From positions 1 to 14,062 of the forward strand of contig CAZPMO010000126.1 in NCBI GenBank assembly GCA_964587515.1: a stretch of DNA of 14,062 bases, read 5' to 3'. How positions within the stretch are numbered: position 1 is the first letter of the stretch; every line of letters begins with the position of its first letter. A model generated the notes under the pieces. It saw nothing but the letters and a program-made list of their open reading frames with translations. It had not been told where the DNA came from and ran no database searches. Source of the stretch: CAZPMO01 sp964587515. GTDB lineage: Bacteria > Pseudomonadota > Alphaproteobacteria > MPNO01. This document shows positions 12,689 to 14,062 of the stretch, one piece after another. Both the position numbers and the translations under genes were made by a program.

Positions 12689-13909
12689 TTAAAAATGTCC
12701 TTGCGGGTCCAGCCCCAACAAATGTTGGCCGCACGTGGTGCTGACGATGCTCCAGTTAAGCGTTATGTGATGGGACATTGCGTGAATGTCGCGCCAGGCG
12801 CGCTCCACCCGGTTGCCTATGTTGATGCCGGTCGCGCCGGTGACGTTGTAAAGCTCGTCGATGGCCGTAACCACCTGCTTCATCAGATAGCCCTGGGTCA
12901 GCCGGTTGCGGATGCGGATTTCCTGGGTGATTTCCCGTCCGGCATCGGCGGCGGCGTGGGTTTCTTCCAAATCGCGCAAGAACATCAGCTTGCCCGAATC
13001 CACCGCCGCGCAGGCGCAGGCGATGGCGGACTGAACGGCGGCGAATTCGGCCATGTTTTCGCCGGATCGCATGCCGCGTGTTTTTTGTACCATGGCTGTC
13101 TCTATGAACGCGTCGATGGCGCCCTGGAGCGCGCCGAGCGCCGGCGTGGTGATGGCGGTGGGAATGCCGGCGAACATGGGAATTGAGTAGAGCGGCTTCC
13201 CACTGACCTGATATCCCGGCGAATTTCCCGACATGACATCGGCGAACATGAGCCGCCGGTGGGTCGGTACGAACACATCCTCGCAAACAATGCTCTTGCT
13301 GCCGGTGGCGGCCAGCCCGTTGGTGAACCAATCGTCATCGAGGGTGTAATCCGCCGCCGGCACCAACACGAAGCCCGGCGCCGTTGCGCCGCCCGGCCCC
13401 GCGCCCGGGAACCGCACGCCCAGCAGGCCCCACTGACCGTGATCGCATCCACTGGAATATGGCCAGGATCCACTGATCGTCCAGCCGCCGTCGACCGGCT
13501 TTGCCTCCGCAACCGGCCCGTAAGAGCCGTAGGTGATGGCCCCGGAATCCTCGCCCCACACGTCTTCCTGGGCTTGCGGCGGAAAGCCCGAGATTATCCA
13601 CTGGTGCGTGATGCCCAGGCCACACACCCAGGCCGTCGACGTGCAGCCCTGGCCGATCAGGCTGTTGACGCGCACCACCATGCCGAAATCATATTCAAAA
13701 CCACCGAAACGCTCCGGCTGCAAAATGCGAAAAAAACCGGCCTCACGCAGGGCCGTAATGATCTCGGGTGAGATCATGCGCCGTTGTTCGGCGGCATCCG
13801 CCTCGGCTCGTATGGCCGGGATCAGTGCCCGCGCGCGCTCCACCAGGTCTTCGCGAGATACCTTGACCATGGTTTTGGGCGCGTCCTGGTTTTCGACGGT
13901 CGTTGCCAT
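12689..13909 (-). CDS. Flavin-dependent monooxygenase, acyl-CoA-dehydrogenase fold (HsaA/HpaB C2-like oxygenase component)
   Basis: This 406-residue protein has the acyl-CoA dehydrogenase fold but matches the group D flavin monooxygenases, such as HsaA and the C2 component of p-hydroxyphenylacetate hydroxylase. Supporting features are the N-terminal helix set with ALREAGFFRILQPERFGGFEYDF (53-75) and the b-domain segment GGWTISGSWPYSSGCDHGQWGLLGV (141-165). The C-terminal part is ERAWRDIHAMSHHITLNWS (369-387), with histidines near the flavin, followed by CGQHLLGLDPQGHF at the end. Such enzymes hydroxylate phenols using reduced FMN or FAD from a separate reductase. No reductase gene is in the window. 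The ATG at 13909 has GGGAG 11 nt upstream. The hydratase gene follows after 203 bp. The nearest alternative is a desulfurisation-type (DszC-like) or other acyl-CoA dehydrogenase-like oxygenase. Confidence 0.88.
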   Translation of the reverse strand: MATTVENQDAPKTMVKVSREDLVERARALIPAIRAEADAAEQRRMISPEIITALREAGFFRILQPERFGGFEYDFGMVVRVNSLIGQGCTSTAWVCGLGITHQWIISGFPPQAQEDVWGEDSGAITYGSYGPVAEAKPVDGGWTISGSWPYSSGCDHGQWGLLGVRFPGAGPGGATAPGFVLVPAADYTLDDDWFTNGLAATGSKSIVCEDVFVPTHRRLMFADVMSGNSPGYQVSGKPLYSIPMFAGIPTAITTPALGALQGAIDAFIETAMVQKTRGMRSGENMAEFAAVQSAIACACAAVDSGKLMFLRDLEETHAAADAGREITQEIRIRNRLTQGYLMKQVVTAIDELYNVTGATGINIGNRVERAWRDIHAMSHHITLNWSIVSTTCGQHLLGLDPQGHF

Positions 13910-13957
13910 CTTCAGGCGCTCCCTTAAGCGAAAATGGTGATGAGCCTAAGCAAGTGT

Positions 13958-13981
13958 GTTTACCACTGCATACGGTGTCAA
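13958..13981 (-). promoter_or_regulatory. Candidate promoter of the monooxygenase gene
   Basis: On the minus strand a perfect TTGACA at 13981-13976 is followed after 17 bp by CACACT, a weak -10 with 3 of 6 matches. It lies about 50-70 bp before the ATG at 13909, a reasonable distance. The left arm of an inverted repeat (13970-13977) overlaps the box, which would suit control by a repressor. Confidence 0.35.
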
Positions 13982-14021
13982 CGATCTTCGGGTCGATGCC
14001 CGAAATCTAAACCCACCGTAT
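13970..14021. promoter_or_regulatory. Nested inverted repeats upstream of the monooxygenase gene
   Basis: The outer arms atacggtg (13970-13977) and caccgtat (14014-14021) are perfect 8-bp inverted repeats. Between them lie ttcggg (13987-13992) and cccgaa (13999-14004), a perfect 6-bp stem with a 6-nt loop. The set covers and precedes the candidate -35 box. It is a plausible operator region for a regulator of the catabolic cluster, but arms this short can arise by chance in GC-rich DNA. The remaining sequence to 14062 shows nothing recognisable. Confidence 0.35.
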
Positions 14022-14062
14022 TCAGCCAAGTGGGCCGGAATGACTGGCGCGCGGCGGATTTT

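Noticed and set aside
10284..12692. An 802-codon plus-strand open frame opposite the thiolase-like and hydratase genes
   Set aside because: It spans several well-supported minus-strand genes, has no family motifs and shows the composition of an antisense frame. The same applies to the long plus-strand frames at 3136-4566 and 8375-9997.

Overview
The window is GC-rich and almost fully coding. It looks like a chromosomal segment of an environmental proteobacterium, most likely an alphaproteobacterium. This rests on gene content (a CoxL-like oxidoreductase, a UbiD decarboxylase, DUF35 and thiolase-like partners), dense minus-strand operons, and two intergenic hairpin repeats (1-57 and 4672-4713) of a style common in that class. 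No rRNA, tRNA or marker gene is present, so the assignment is tentative.

Left part (1-4578, minus strand): a molybdenum hydroxylase large subunit (form II CoxL-like), a small PilZ-domain protein, and a UbiD-family prenyl-FMN decarboxylase with its catalytic residues intact. Divergent from ubiD, on the plus strand, is an ACMSD-like amidohydrolase (4817-5776) that starts at TTG behind a strong Shine-Dalgarno sequence.

Middle (about 5781-7198): an AT-richer foreign island holding the wreck of a retron. It has a candidate msr-msd RNA (about 6013-6187) whose msd stem is a perfect 22-bp inverted repeat. Next comes the N-terminal third of a retron St85/Ec86-type effector (nucleoside deoxyribosyltransferase-like), joined by an internal deletion at about 6512 to the C-terminal half of a retron reverse transcriptase that still carries YADD. 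The island is bounded by an imperfect 29-bp direct repeat (5752-5780 and 7199-7227, 25/29 identical). Each copy contains the end of the amidohydrolase frame with its stop codon. This suggests insertion at the point where amidohydrolase and acyl-CoA dehydrogenase originally met tail to tail.

Right part (7224-13909, minus strand, transcribed right to left): a flavin-dependent monooxygenase of the HsaA/HpaB-like, acyl-CoA-dehydrogenase-fold type, then a tightly packed CoA cluster. The cluster consists of enoyl-CoA hydratase, SCP2-type thiolase-like protein, DUF35 protein, acyl-CoA synthetase and acyl-CoA dehydrogenase. These supply activation, dehydrogenation, hydration and C-C cleavage of an acyl side chain. 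The thiolase-like protein lacks the usual nucleophilic cysteine and pairs with a DUF35 protein, so cleavage may be a retro-aldol step as in the Ltp2-ChsH2 system. With the monooxygenase and two different decarboxylase families nearby, the locus probably breaks down a cyclic or aromatic carboxylic acid. The substrate cannot be read from sequence.
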